Shown here: positions 1 to 11,284 of the stretch, piece after piece
How the letters are laid out: each line of letters opens with the position of its first letter
How positions within the stretch are numbered: position 1 is the first letter of the stretch
Assembly: GCA_008931825.1 (NCBI GenBank)
Contig: QXVZ01014915.1
Location: 1 to 34,782, forward strand
From: Phallusia fumigata
Lineage: Eukaryota > Chordata > Ascidiacea > Phlebobranchia > Ascidiidae
DNA: 34,782 nt
Direction of reading: 5' to 3'
The notes under the pieces: model-generated
What the model saw: only the letters and a program-made list of their open reading frames with translations
What the model was told of the DNA's origin: nothing
The model's database searches: none
Program-made: the position numbers and the translations under genes

Positions 1-1692
1 AACAAACCATACGCACCGAAATATGGTGATGAATTCATTGAAGTTGGACCAAAACAACAAGCACCAGTTGTCGAAACTTACGAAGAAGGCGGATTTAAAC
101 CTTCTCGACCTGCATTCTACGATGATGTTGGTGCATTGCCTAACAAACCAAACGCACCGAAATATGGTGGTGAATTCATTGAAGTGGGACCAAACAAACA
201 AGCACCAATAGTCGAATTCTTTGAAGAAGGCGGATTTAAACCTTCTCGACCTGCATTCTACGATGATGTTGGGGGATTGCCTAACAAACCATACGCACCG
301 AAATATGGTGGTGAATTCATTGAATTGGGACCAAAGAAACAAGCACCAATAGTCGAAATCTTTGAAGAAGGCGGATTTAAACCTTCTGGACCTGCATTCT
401 ACGATGATGTTGGGGCATTGCCTAACAAACCATACGCACCGAAATATGGTGATGAATTCATTGAAGTGGGACCAAACAAACAAACACCCGTTGTCGAAAT
501 CTTTGAAGAAGGCGGATTTAAACCTTCTCGACCTGCATTCTACGATGATGTTGGTGCATTGCCTAACAAACCATACACACCGAAATATGGTGGTGAATTC
601 ATTGAAATGGGACCAAACAAACAAGCACCAGTTGTCGAAATCTTTGAAGAAGGCGGATTCGAACCTTCTGGACCTGCATTCTACGATGATGTTGGCGCAT
701 TGCCCAACAAACCATACGCACCGAAATACGGTGAGGAATTCATTGAAGTTGGACCAAAACAACCAGCACCAGTTGCCGACATTTACGAAGAAGGCGGATT
801 TAAACCTTCTGTGCCACAATACGGCGGTGGAATTGTTGATCAACCAATTCAAAAGTACCGACCACAATATGCGGATGATTTTATTGAAGTTGGACCAAAA
901 CAACAAGCACCAGTTGTCGAAATCTTTGAAGAAGGCGGATTCAAACCTTCTGGACCTGCATTCTACGATGATGTTGGTGCATTGCCTAACAAACCATACG
1001 CACCGAAATATGGTGAGGAATTCATTGAAGTGGGACCAAACAAACAAGCACCAGTTGTCGAAATCTTTGAAGAAGGCGGATTTAAACCTTCTGGACCTGC
1101 ATTCTACGATGATGTTGGGGCATTGCCTAACAAACCATACGCACCGAAATATGGTGATGAATTCATTGAAGTTGGACCAAAACAACCAGCACCAGTTGTC
1201 GAAATTTACGAAGAAGGCGGATTTAAACCTTCTGGACCTGCATTCTACGATGATGTTGGCGCATTGCCTAACAAACCATACACACCGAAATATGGTGAGG
1301 AATTCATTGAAGTTGGACCAAACAAACAAGCACCAGTTGTCGAAATCTTTGAAGAAGGCGGATTTAAACCTTCTGGACCACAATACGGCGGTGGAATTGT
1401 TGATCAACCAATTCAAAAGTACCGACCACAATATGCGGATGATTTTATTGAAGTGGGACCAAAACAACAAGCACCAGTTGTCGAAATCTTTGAAGAAGGC
1501 GGATTCAAACCTTCTGGCCCTGGATTCTACGGTGATGTTGGTGCATTGACTAACAAACCATACGCACCGAAATATGGCGAGGAATTGATTGAAATTGGAT
1601 CAAACAAACAAGCACCTATCCTGAAAACCTATAAAGAAAGCGGTTTTAATCCATCTGACCCCCCTTTCTCCCGTGAAATCGGTCCAAAATCA
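1..1692 (+). repeat. In-frame 141-bp tandem repeat (12 x 47 aa)
   Basis: Units start at 1, 142, 283, 424, 565, 706, 847, 988, 1129, 1270, 1411 and 1552 with no indel: an exact 141-bp period. The typical unit runs NKPYAPKYGEEFIEVGP, then (N)KQAPVVEIFEEGGFKPS, then GPAFYDDVGALP. Units 7 and 11 are a variant whose start is replaced by a segment with QYGGGIVDQPIQKYRPQYAD, spaced exactly four units apart. This suggests segmental duplication of about 564 bp. Unit 12 is degenerate and leads into Cys-rich sequence at about 1730. There are no cysteines and few Ser/Thr; each unit is rich in Glu/Asp, Pro, Gly and aromatic residues. The array is open at the window edge, so the true copy number is unknown. 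Confidence 0.97.
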
Positions 1693-4600
1693 GTTGAAAA
1701 ACCTTCGCTTACTGAACTTCCTTTGGAAACGTGTGCTGGTGTTAACATTCCGGAGACATTTTCGACGTGTCCGGTGAACTTGCTTTGGGACGGCTATTCT
1801 TGCGTTGCGCCTCACGATTGTCCCTGTGTTCGTTTGGATTCTGTTTATCAGGTGCAGTAAATTTTAATTAGAATCTATCAAAAATATCTTTTACAAAAAT
1901 AACTGCAAGGGAGCTGATTCATAATAAACATATATGTAGTTTTGTGTATTGATGTTGCTATTATCAGTGGAAAGAATTTGTATGTCGGCCTAATGACTGC
2001 AATGGTCCTTTCGTTATGCCGTGGACCGTTATTTTCCAACTGAGCCCCAATTATTGGTTAACCGTGTATACTTTAGATGGCTTTAAAAATGTTTGTAATT
2101 TTGCCCTCTCGAAACTACTCAAGCTTGCAAATAATGGCGCACCAAATCCCTTGTTATCTTTATCTTATTTATTATGGTCCTAACTGTGTGTGTTTAGACC
2201 GGTTCAATTTGGAAGGAAGATGAAGGTTGTACAAACTGCATTTGTATTGCTGGTTCCGCAAAATGTACGCCACAAATATGCGATGAAATAAGTTGTTCTC
2301 CTGGTTTTGTTGCAAAGATTGTGGACGACAATTGTTGTCCGATATGTACTTCTTCTAACACCACCTGTAGCAACGGAGAAAAACAAGTAAGTGCCCGTTT
2401 TTTTCCCCAAAATGTTGACAAAATTAAGTGTGCTTATTCCACTTTAAGGTCGGAGATGTGTGGTCGATGGAATGCACTACCTGCATATGTACAGAATCTG
2501 GTGAAATGTGCTCCCCTGTAGATTGCCCACCGTCTTATGTTCCACAATGTCTAACAGGATATGAACTGGTTAAAAAAGTTGGCGGTTGCTGTGATGTATA
2601 TGAGTGTGTGTGTAACCAAAAACAATGTGACACTGTTGTTCCTGAATGTCCACAATACTACGAAGCAGTCACTTCAAGTTCAGACGTTTGTTGTCCTGTA
2701 TATAAATGTACATGTCAACCAGAACTATGCCCAACTACCTTCTGTGGCCCAAATGAGAGAAAAGTTCGCATCGACGCTTCGGAGTGTTGTCCAAAATATA
2801 GGTAAGTTGTCGCCCTTGCACTGAAGTTGGCAATCAAAATCAGAAATAATTAACATTTCATTCGGGCTACTAGATGTCAGCGGATGGGATGTGTCACTGA
2901 AGACGGGCAAAGACGTAATATTGGAGATTGTTTCACAAATCCGGGCGATGCCTGTTCGACTTGTACTTGCACTGCTGATAACTCAGTTACATGTTCGCAA
3001 AACAAATGCGAAGAACCGGTGCCCAAACTTTGTAGAAACGGTGCCAAGGCAGTTTTGACAGCTACTGCAGATGGTTGCTGTAAAAAATACTCATGTGACT
3101 GTAAGTTTGTTTCATATCATTTTATCTTTTATTTGTTTGATCAAGCACATTTTTTTGTGTAGGCTTGTGCAGTGGCGTTGAATTAGGCTGGGACACCTTT
3201 GACGGAAAATCAGCAATGTACAGCGGAACAGGCATCTTTACACTTGTACAAGATACATACGCCAACGATTTTGTAGTGAAAATAAGCCGGGATACGTGCG
3301 GTGGTTCAATATGCACAGAATATATTCAGATTGAAGATCTTATCAATCAGAAGATAGCAAAAGTGTTACCTTCAAAGGTAATTGCATCGTCCATCTGTGC
3401 CACGTTTTTTCCGTTTAACGTATGTTGTTTTTAGGTTATGATTGACGGAGAAGAAATTTTCCCTGAGTCAGGAATCGAAATCTCGAGAAGTGGATTTTCT
3501 TTCACCAAGTCACCAGATGGCAAAATAAAAGTGGTTTCTGTCAACACTGGTGTTTCCATTTCGTTGGATGCTACCGGTCATGCTTGGTCAATTTTGGTAC
3601 CCCGTTCATATCAGTCCAACACCCTAGGCATCTGTGGTCTGTGTGACGACAACATAGCCAACGACTTTTGGGATGGATACTCGGTAAAAATATTATGATG
3701 CGGCGTGGGGCGAATACCATGAAAGATGTGTAAATCTGTTACATAACCTTGAGTAAAAATTCGGCGAAATGTAACAGCATGTTTGGATCACGCGATGATA
3801 ACAAAATTAAAGGAGTCGTTTCTTTAAAATTAATGACGTATAATCAACTGTTTTAGGTTTGTCAAAACGTCGACGATTTAATGGAAACTTTTGTTTTGCC
3901 TTCACCTAAATCACAAGTTTTTGTGTCAACGAAAAACTCATGCCTTGAAGGACAAATGTGTGTGGAAGTTTCTGCTGCATTTGCTACTTGCCCACAAGAT
4001 ATGGAGCACTATATCAATTCCTGCAAAGTTAGCAAATGCAATGGTAAGCGAAACAGTCAATACTTGCGACGCCTTTGTCTGAATACCCTAAAATTGGTTA
4101 ACAGGTGGTGATGGCTGTGAGGCATTGGCCTCTATAGCATCTACATGTCGCCGGATGGGTCATTGCATAGAGTGGAGAACCAATGAAATGTGCCCATTCC
4201 GTTGCAACTCAGATATGGTCTACAAAGCCTGTGGCCCAAGCGTTGCTAAAACATGTGACAACTACAAGAAATATTCAACATTGGTAATGGAGCATTCAAC
4301 AGAAGGATGTTTCTGCCCAGACAACCTGGTACCTTAACATGCCGTTTATCGCATAATTCTTTTCATCATCGGTTTGACGTCAATTAATATTGTAGGTGCA
4401 ACATGAGGGTAAATGCATAAGCAGCTCAGATTGTCCGCTATGTCGCGATGAAAGTGGCGTTGCTAGAAGGGCTGGTGAAATGTGGAAAAAGTTGGGAGAT
4501 CCTTGTACCACAAGCTACTGTTCGTCTTCGGGGACAATTGTATGTCATGTTAAACGACTGAAATAATCGTTTAAATGGTATTTATCCCAAAGTATTCAAT

Positions 4601-7600
4601 TACTAAAAGGTCCAATCATCAGTAACCTGTTCAAGCTCGCCAGAATGTGGTGAAGACGAAACTCTTATTCAACTTAATGAAGGCACTTGTTGTCCTGTTT
4701 ATGAATGCGTTCCATCCGAGAAATGCAAGGTTAGTGTTCAGAGTAGGTCGTATGCCAACATAATTATGCCATTTATTTATTTGTGAGCAAAAATGTGCGC
4801 GCACGTGTATAAATCGCTGCTAAGTACAAACAAGAATTACCTTAGTGGCGAAAAAACGCTGCCAACAGTCCAAACAAACATTTGGTTTCATAGTCCTGTT
4901 TTTAGTTACCACGTCGGCTCGAAAATTTTTTACCAACTTATTATTACACGCAATTCAAAATAGAAAAGTAATAATCTGACCCTAGGGATGGGACTAGTAA
5001 TGGATTGATAGAAAAACTACCCTTAAAATTAGCTAGTTTATAGTCATTTAACTGTACTAAAATAAAATAACTTAGGTAGATACATAAATGTTAAGTGCAT
5101 TCGTTCGTGGGAAAAGCTATTGTATTTTTAAAAGAAATCCACACTACATCGCTTCTGACGTGCACATTTCTCGCATAGTAAGCTAATCACCATTCCACAC
5201 CCGCACATTACATGTTGTACTGATTATTGCGCTACGCACCTACACGTGTTTTCCACAATGTGGCAATATTCGGAAGTGCACGTGTCTCCATTTGTTTACT
5301 TTTTCCATCTGCACATTATCGCGCATTGTACACAGAACGAGAGCATATACATAATATCGGGTACATGTTATGAAAAAAACCTTAACCGTGTCTCTCATAT
5401 ACTTAAAAATAGTCAATTTCATCAACACGGGAGACCCTTTTTACAGGATATTTCTTGTCCTATCTACGGAAGTCCAAACTGTGGTCCTGGTCAGGAAATA
5501 CAAACAATTGTCCACGACGAATGTTGCATTGAATTCGTGTGCGTCTGTAACACTGCTCTCTGTCCGTCAGTTTCAGCAACCAAGTGCGAGGTCAGACCAT
5601 AAACTAACGAATAAATAACTTACCCAAATAACTTTAACATGGGTATTACCGTTTAGGCTGGAGAAGAACTTGTTACAGTAAGTGGAGAATGTTGCGAGAG
5701 CAGTGTTTGCCAATGCCAACCCGAAAACTGTACACCTCCTCCAATCTGTGAAAAAGACGGATATGAACTTATGGTTACTAGTGCTGGAACGTGTTGCTTC
5801 GAATACGAGTGCAGGTAAAAATTTCCTTAAAGTGAGGTTAAGCTACAATGATAAAGGTAAGTTTATAATACTTGCTTTTTGAAGATGTGTTCGATCGTCC
5901 TGTCCTGCAGTCGTCGCCCCAGCTTGCGATGTGGGAGAAACCCTGACAGTTTCCAACCCTGGAGAGTGTTGTACAACATACACGTGTGTGTGCAATAAGG
6001 AAACTTGTCCAGTAAAATTACTCAGCTGTCCAGAAGGCTTCAAAGTAAAGGTTTGTTTACACCAGGGGTGGGCAATTATTTTTTTCATGGGGCCACATGA
6101 GAATGAGAAAATATTGTGAAGGACCGGGCCAAAAAAGGTTAACTCAGTTCTGCACAATATTAATAGCATTTCCACATAAAAACCAACATAGGTTAAACAG
6201 GCCGGTCTGGGTCAACCAAAGAGCCCGTGCAATGCAAGGTCTGATTTAGACATTTCAGTTACTAAAGTGCGTAAATATACACTTCCTTTGCCACGCAGAT
6301 AACCAAGTCCGAAGGCAAATGTTGCTCGGAAATCACGGAGTGCGAATGCGACGAAAGTGCATGTCCAGCATACAAAGCTCCTCGGTGTGACGCCTCAGTC
6401 GGATATAAGTCCGTTACCACCGCATCAACATGGTGCCCATACAATCTGCCATCGTGTTGTCCTGTGGTGTATGAGGAAGTGTGCGTCTGTGATAGGTGCG
6501 CCACTACACAAAAAATATATGATAACCTCACAATCCCGGAAGGTATCCATAAAATTACTTATTGATTTTTTACGCAGTTCCCTGTGTCCTGTTGTTGAGG
6601 AACCAGTTTGTCAATCGTACGAGAGTATCTCGTTAGTACCCACATCTTCATGCTGCAATGTGCCTAAATGCGTGTGTAACATCAATAAGTGCATGAGCGG
6701 AGTAACAACTTGTGCGACGAACAAACACGTAAAGATTTACCGGGAAAACAATTGCTGCGAGAGGGCAGAATGTGTATGTAACGAGTGTTGCCCACCAAGT
6801 CCCTGCAAAGAAGGCTGGATTGTATCAGAAGGAATTGATGACTGCGGCTGCGAAACAAGTATGTCACAATTATCTACTAATTCTGTATCAAATGTTTTCT
6901 CTGTATTTCTATTATTTGTAAAATTATTGATTTTAAGTGTGTATGCACACAATTTATTTTTAGTCCGTAGTGCAATAACGTAGCGACGTGTCGTTAAACA
7001 TAAAAACTATTGTTTACAGTAACTTTTTGAACTTTTTCAAAAAATGAAAATTATAATTTTCGTTATCTTAAAAAACGGCAGTGAGCGTTAAATCCAAGTC
7101 AAAACGCTTGTTTGTAAACTGATATGTCTTTTTTGCTAATAAGGATCATGTACTCCTCCGGAATACTGTGTGTACAATGGAGAACAACATCAACCAGCTA
7201 CAAAATGGATGGAAGACGTTTGTTTGGAATGCGCATGCTCATCAGTACCGAATAACGGTTTATACGAAGCAGAATGCACTGCAATACAATGCGGAAAATG
7301 CAGCACAGGTTATACCTACGTACCTGTTCCCGGTGCTTGCTGTGGCGACTGCGTACCAATAACGTGTCATTACGATGGACAGCAGTACTCGGTAAGCTTA
7401 GCATGACGCTGCATGTGATATATATCCGAACGTATTTATCACTTAATATTTCGCAGATTGGACAAAAATGGAGTCCGGACAACGACACCTGCAGTGCATG
7501 CACTTGCGAAATGAATTCAATTACGGGCGAGGTTTTCACTGTTTGTAACCAACCATCATGCGAACCTTTCAATCCTAATTGCCCTGCTGACAAAATAAGA

Positions 7601-8001
7601 ACAACTCAAGATGGATGCTGCAAGTACTGTGATACAAGTAAGACTACAATATATTCGAAGCGTTAATTGATTTGACACATTCCTAAAATACGTGTTTTTA
7701 CTCAGTTTACGTTGGAGGAGAATGTGCGCCTGCATTGCACGCAATGGATTATTTGACGTTGGATGGCTGTACAAGCAGTGAAAAAATTGCCATCAATACT
7801 TGTGACGGAACGTGCAGAAGCAAGTCAACATATTCACTTGAAACAAACAACTTTACCAAGATTTGCAGTTGTTGCACGACTACAGAAACCGAGAATCACG
7901 TTGCAGAATTGCTGTGTCCAGATGGTTCAACCAAGACAGTGGAATACAAAACAGCTGTCACATGTAGCTGTCAATCAAGCAAATGCGAAGATATGCCTTA
8001 G
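1..8001 (+). CDS. Secreted gel-forming mucin/VWF-like protein, 3' part (18 exons)
   Basis: Inferred secreted multidomain glycoprotein of the gel-forming mucin/von Willebrand factor type; the 5' end and signal peptide lie outside the window. Exons: 1-1851, 2198-2386, 2449-2801, 2874-3100, 3163-3377, 3435-3683, 3857-4043, 4105-4328, 4396-4539, 4610-4729, 5447-5590, 5657-5814, 5885-6050, 6299-6495, 6578-6858, 7144-7391, 7457-7637, 7706-8001. Total 5430 nt, 1809 codons plus TAG; all phases chain. Order: twelve 47-aa acidic/proline-rich repeats, TIL-type Cys segment, VWC-like CC modules, VWD, C8, TIL, about ten more CC modules, two VWC-like exons, C-terminal cystine knot. In known mucins and VWF the D4-C-CK end drives disulfide-linked dimerisation. 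The repeats are poor in Ser/Thr, unlike a mucin PTS domain, so 'mucin-like' rests on the Cys-rich domains. Weakest junctions: donor GTGCAG at 1852 and donor GTCAGA at 5591. No confident one-to-one orthologue. Confidence 0.87.
1693..3100 (+). other. Cys-rich TIL/VWC-like modules before the VWD domain
   Basis: Encoded by the end of exon 1 and exons 2-4. After the repeats a TIL-like segment reads TCAGVNIPETFSTCPVNLLW and ends CPCVRLDSVYQ, followed across the intron by a VWC-type start with CTNCIC. Then come CC modules ending NCCPIC, GCCDVYECVC, VCCPVYKCTC, ECCPKYRC and GCCKKYSCDC, roughly 40 residues apart. The regular CC-x(3)-C-x-C pattern is the disulfide framework of VWC/TIL-type modules in mucins and VWF. 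The intron 1 side of this block (1852-2197) shows nothing recognisable. Confidence 0.8.
3163..4435 (+). other. D4-like assembly: VWD, C8 and TIL domains
   Basis: VWD covers 3163 to about 3860 (exons 5-6): it opens with ELGWDTFDGKSAMYSGTG, contains RDTCGG, and ends NTLGICGLCDDN, matching the G-x-C-G-x-C end of VWD domains. C8 follows in exons 7-8, with CLEGQMCVEV, CPQDMEHYINSC, CEALASIASTC and CIEW. TIL follows (MCPFRCNSDMVY through CFCPDNLVQHEGKCI). This VWD-C8-TIL order is that of D assemblies in MUC2, MUC5AC and VWF. The usual WGDPHYxTFDG start is replaced by ELGWDTFDG, so the GDPH motif is missing. Intron 3684-3856 and the shorter introns show nothing besides splice sites. Confidence 0.85.
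4436..7637 (+). other. Expanded array of VWC-like CC modules
   Basis: Exons 9-17 encode a chain of short Cys-rich modules, most with a C-x(4)-C-P spacer and then CC-x(3)-C-x-C. Module ends seen: TCCPVYECV, ECCIEFVCVC, ECCESSVCQC, TCCFEYECRC, ECCTTYTCVC, KCCSEITECEC, SCCPVVYEEVCVC, SCCNVPKCVC, NCCERAECVC. Two more VWC-like domains end ACCGDC and GCCKYC directly before the cystine knot, the position of VWC domains in MUC2/VWF. Intron phases vary (0, 1 and 2), so the modules were not built from one symmetrical exon class. The 717-bp intron 4730-5446 and the 285-bp intron 6859-7143 show no recognisable element. Confidence 0.8.
6063..6215 (+). mobile_element. Truncated hAT-like transposon end in an intron
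   Basis: Within intron 6051-6298, CAGGGGTGGGCAA followed by GGGGCCACATGAGAA resembles termini of nonautonomous hAT elements (CAG-initiated, with GGCC-rich subterminal sequence). No matching right-hand inverted repeat or 8-bp target duplication was found, so the element appears truncated and the right boundary is approximate. Confidence 0.4.
7706..8001 (+). other. C-terminal cystine knot (CTCK) domain
   Basis: The last exon encodes GGECAPALHAMDYLTLDGC, then NTCDGTCRS, then KICSCCTTTET, LLCPDGS and finally TCSCQSSKCEDMP before TAG. The spacing (C, then C-x-G-x-C, then CxCC, then LxCPDG, then CxC-x(4)-C) is that of the cystine knot at the C terminus of mucins and VWF, which mediates disulfide-linked dimerisation in those families. 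It is the most diagnostic part of the gene and fixes the 3' end. Confidence 0.93.
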
Positions 8002-8482
8002 CTTGGATATAACAGCTACTAAATATGGCAAAACGAAAGCGTAACTTTGTTCTATTTATTCATTGAATTTCCTCGTTTAGCTTATCAAACCATGCAATTT
8101 GTGTTTTTTTGTAACGCCAACATGTTTAAAAGCTTTCATGTCGAATTTCTTTGCACAGTACATGCAACTTATAAATTTTACATGATCGGATTCTTTTATG
8201 TAAATGCTTTGGCTTTGAAAAAAATGTAATTGCTGCCAGATCTGGGGTTAAGGTTTAACAGTCGTTTGCCACTGTTTCACACATTTTTCAGGTTTTTTGT
8301 TGCTAACAGTGATAACTTACGGTAAATCTTTTCCTCATTTGTGGCTACACTAATCAGTAGTAGATGTCCTCATGTGCTGTTTGGGGCAGTGCATGGCAGA
8401 GACCTCTCTTTAAAAACCGGACGACTTTTATTGGTATAATTATGTTGTAGTTAATGTACGTGGTGTTTGTTTAGTTCGAGGA

Positions 8483-8488
8483 AATAAA
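8483..8488 (+). terminator. Putative polyadenylation signal of the mucin-like gene
   Basis: AATAAA lies 482 bp after the stop codon and is followed within about 30 bp by a T/GT-rich stretch (GTATCTTTGTTTTAG). It is the first AATAAA downstream on this strand. Consensus match only. Confidence 0.55.
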
Positions 8489-8501
8489 TTCATGCATTCA
8501 A

Positions 8502-9938
8502 ATGACAGCGTATCTTTGTTTTAGCATCAAGTTGTCTGATAACGGGCTAAACTAAACACTAAACGTTTTTGAGATTGAAGTAAACGAGATTTAATCACAG
8601 CACAGGTACGGCAAGCACCTGCAAATCCCAAACCACAATCTTAAAATGCTACAAAACAAATGACAAACTCCGTAAAAACAAAATTAAACGTAATGTGTCC
8701 GGACTTCAACAGTCTTTTATTGATGTAATTAAACAAACGAGTAACACCAAAACGATAAACTGCGGAAAGACAAAAAGGAAGGTTTAAGAAAATTACACAT
8801 GCTCACGGTTATGTCTATTGGGGTTGGGATAAGGGTCCTCAAAACACGGGTTTAAGAGCTGAACATTCAACTACATTAGGTTTGCACAAATACTTATTAT
8901 AAAATACATAAAAATACAAATTTTTGTTGGTAAAAACAAGTGTACCTGCTTCCAAATTTGTCACCCCATTAGGTACCCTATAGAGTTTGTTTTTCATGAA
9001 CCCTGCAGAGATTGTTAAAGATGGTCAATACTTTGTTCAGTATAAAAATCTACCGAATATGATTAAATGCCAAACAATAATGCGATTGAAATTATGAACG
9101 TCAAAACGTACCTTTAAACGAGCAAAATCTCATTATGTTGTGTAAAACGTAAAAAAGGGAGTTCAGAGGCAATAAAACAAGTTGTTGTGGTATATTCGCC
9201 TTTCTTCATCATCAAAACTATTTAGAAACATCCACTCTACCCGAAGAAATATTTCAAAAAAGTTCCTGACGGTATTTCATTAAACGTATATTTTTTGGGC
9301 TGTGATCAAACTGCACATTAGCCAATGCCAGCATACCTTATTCTACAAAGAGCATGCCGTTTTCAATCAGCCCAAAATTGTCATATTGTTATTGGAGAAA
9401 ACCCGCTAACATTCACTTCAACTTATACACGCGTTTACACTAATTTTAAACAGTGTGCGAGGACATTTCGGCAAGTCACATTTTCGATAAAATGTGCACG
9501 TGGATTAATGATGTTATATGCTGCAGGTCATTGTCAGGCTTTTCAAGTTTTCAAGGTAGGCCTAGTTTGAACGAATAAACAAATGGAGATAGATTAGGGT
9601 TTTGATCTTCCCTCTAGTTGTCATTTTGTGTTTTAACATGGTGAGAAGTAAATTTAGGCCCACAGAGCGCAAAAAAGAACAGGGAAAACTCCACCAACCA
9701 ATCGTATAAAGGTTATTGGTTCCCATCTGGATTCGTTGCAGCTTGGAAAAGTGCTGGCATTTTAGCTTACTGGCAGAAATTAAAAGGTGAGAGGCCCAAG
9801 CTTTGTCAAAAAAATAACAAAAATTGTTTCCCATTTTTATCTCGTTTTTTACAGCCCATAAGTCAGCCCGGAGGTAACTTTGAGAAACACGAACGTTGTC
9901 TTTACGGGGATGCACCAAAACAGGAAGTAGCTCTAGAA
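8502..9938. other. Intergenic stretch, no gene seen
   Basis: AT-rich sequence downstream of the mucin-like gene. Open frames of 60-140 codons occur on both strands, but none has recognisable domains, splice-compatible neighbours or coding-like composition. A GGCCCACAGAGCG stretch near 9657 loosely resembles the subterminal GGCCCACACAGC of the MITE starting at 9939 and may be a decayed relative. Confidence 0.6.
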
Positions 9939-10454
9939 CAGTGGTCGGCAAACTTAATCTTAACTGGAGGCCCACACAGCATAAAACGTTCCCTACAAAC
10001 TAATACGAGATAACTGAGACAAGTTTGTTTCATAAAATTGCATTGAAAATGTCTCTTAACTATAATCAATCTTTTTTGTGTGTGAAACCACATTTTTATT
10101 TGTTTAAATTCGCCAATTAAATTCATGTCGTACACTTTACTTTGCTGTTCATGTGTTTCAGACCTTGCCTGTTCCATCGCAATTCATTTGTTACATAACA
10201 ATTATTTTGGTTCCCCCCCCTAACTATTGTTTGTTTTATCACAATGCATCCCTGCATAATAATTATTTGTCATGTCAAATAATTACCGTTTAAATCTGGT
10301 GCAATGTAGTACGACAGCGCGTTCTGGCCCCGCCATCGCGTCAGGATCCAGCTCCTATACACCACGCGGCCCACATAAGTAAGGTTTCCGCGGCCCACTA
10401 AAGGGAACTAGGGGGCCTACAATCGGGCCGCGGCCTACAGTTTGCCGACCACTG
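9939..10454. mobile_element. hAT-type MITE with 16-bp perfect TIRs
   Basis: The left end CAGTGGTCGGCAAACT (9939-9954) is the exact reverse complement of the right end (10439-10454). Total length 516 bp, with no transposase frame. GGCC-rich subterminal blocks (GGAGGCCCAC at left, CCGCGGCCTAC at right) and a CAG start are typical of nonautonomous hAT elements. Flanking octamers CTCTAGAA and CCTTAGCC match at only four of eight positions, so the target duplication has decayed or is absent. Interior contains an 8-C run near 10211. Confidence 0.85.
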
Positions 10455-11280
10455 CCTTAGCCGAACCCGAACTTAAACAATAAATAGCGAACCGAACCTG
10501 AACCCATACGACAAGCGGTTCGACTCCCTGGTGTATCGTTGTGTATTTTATATTTTGTGCTTTTTACGTTTGTAACACCCGCAGCGGCATGATCTAACGC
10601 TTGCGACATTTTAGTTATTCTTTAAAGTTAACCGACTTTGTATAATTATAGTTTCACTTTCTTTCTTAAAACATCACGCCCAACACGTCGCCATAAACCT
10701 TTTTTCTTCTATTAATTATTTCCTTTGTTTCGGGGCAACATAACCTCGCTCCGGGTTAAAATAACACGTTAGCACTTTACTTTTAATAATCACGTTTCTA
10801 AATCTAACTAGAGTCAACACATACCAGAGACTAACAAAGTTATGCCAGATTGTTTACAGTGACAAGATTTTTAACCGTAATTTCGAAAAGTAAGTCGTGT
10901 GTCTTTTGTTTTGTGTTTTGTTTCTACGTTTATGTGATAAATATTGTTAACGATCCTTCATCTGGTATTCTACTGAAATAAGTAGGAGTTTAAGCATTAC
11001 AAGATTACGTCTCAATATTAGTTTCTCGTATCAAACATGTTCTGTTAGTGCAGTTTGATCGCGCATTTTTCTTGCCTCAACCAACGTTGCTTAAACGCAA
11101 CAAGTGGTGACTCCCTCAAGTGATTTGAACACGCAATTAACCTACTACTGATAATCGTGCTAATCGTTGTTCGCCGTATCTTAATTTTGAATCTCTTACT
11201 TCGAGATAATCTTTGTACGCCTTGTATAAGTTTGTTGTTGTGTTGTATGCTGTTTTTGTTTTCATATACAGGCCTTTTGT
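10455..11280. other. Intergenic stretch, no gene seen
   Basis: Holds a short run of GAACC-type motifs near 10461-10520 (CCGAACCCGAAC, CGAACCGAACCTGAACCC), otherwise AT-rich unique-looking sequence. A CAACAAGTGGTGACTCCC stretch near 11097 loosely resembles the junction after an LTR retroelement repeat end, but no paired LTR was found. No coding sequence recognised. Confidence 0.5.
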
Positions 11281-11284
11281 TTAG

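Noticed and set aside
362..1549. A 395-codon open frame overlapping the repeat array in the +1-shifted phase
   Set aside because: The array has a period divisible by three, so any stop-free shifted frame stays open throughout. The other frame carries the coherent repeat and joins in phase to the Cys-rich exons.
1..1692. CRISPR-like array
   Set aside because: The period is 141 bp with no repeat/spacer alternation, it is coding throughout, and the context is a spliced animal gene.
1..8001. Assignment of gene 1 as VWF, SCO-spondin, otogelin or hemocytin
   Set aside because: The D4-C-CK end is shared by several of these, the N-terminal D domains are not in the window, and no family-specific extra domain (VWA, thrombospondin, discoidin) is seen.
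9562..10177. Minus-strand open frames of 137 and 91 codons
   Set aside because: No domain, no splice-compatible neighbours, and they overlap the MITE end. Composition is that of random AT-rich translation.
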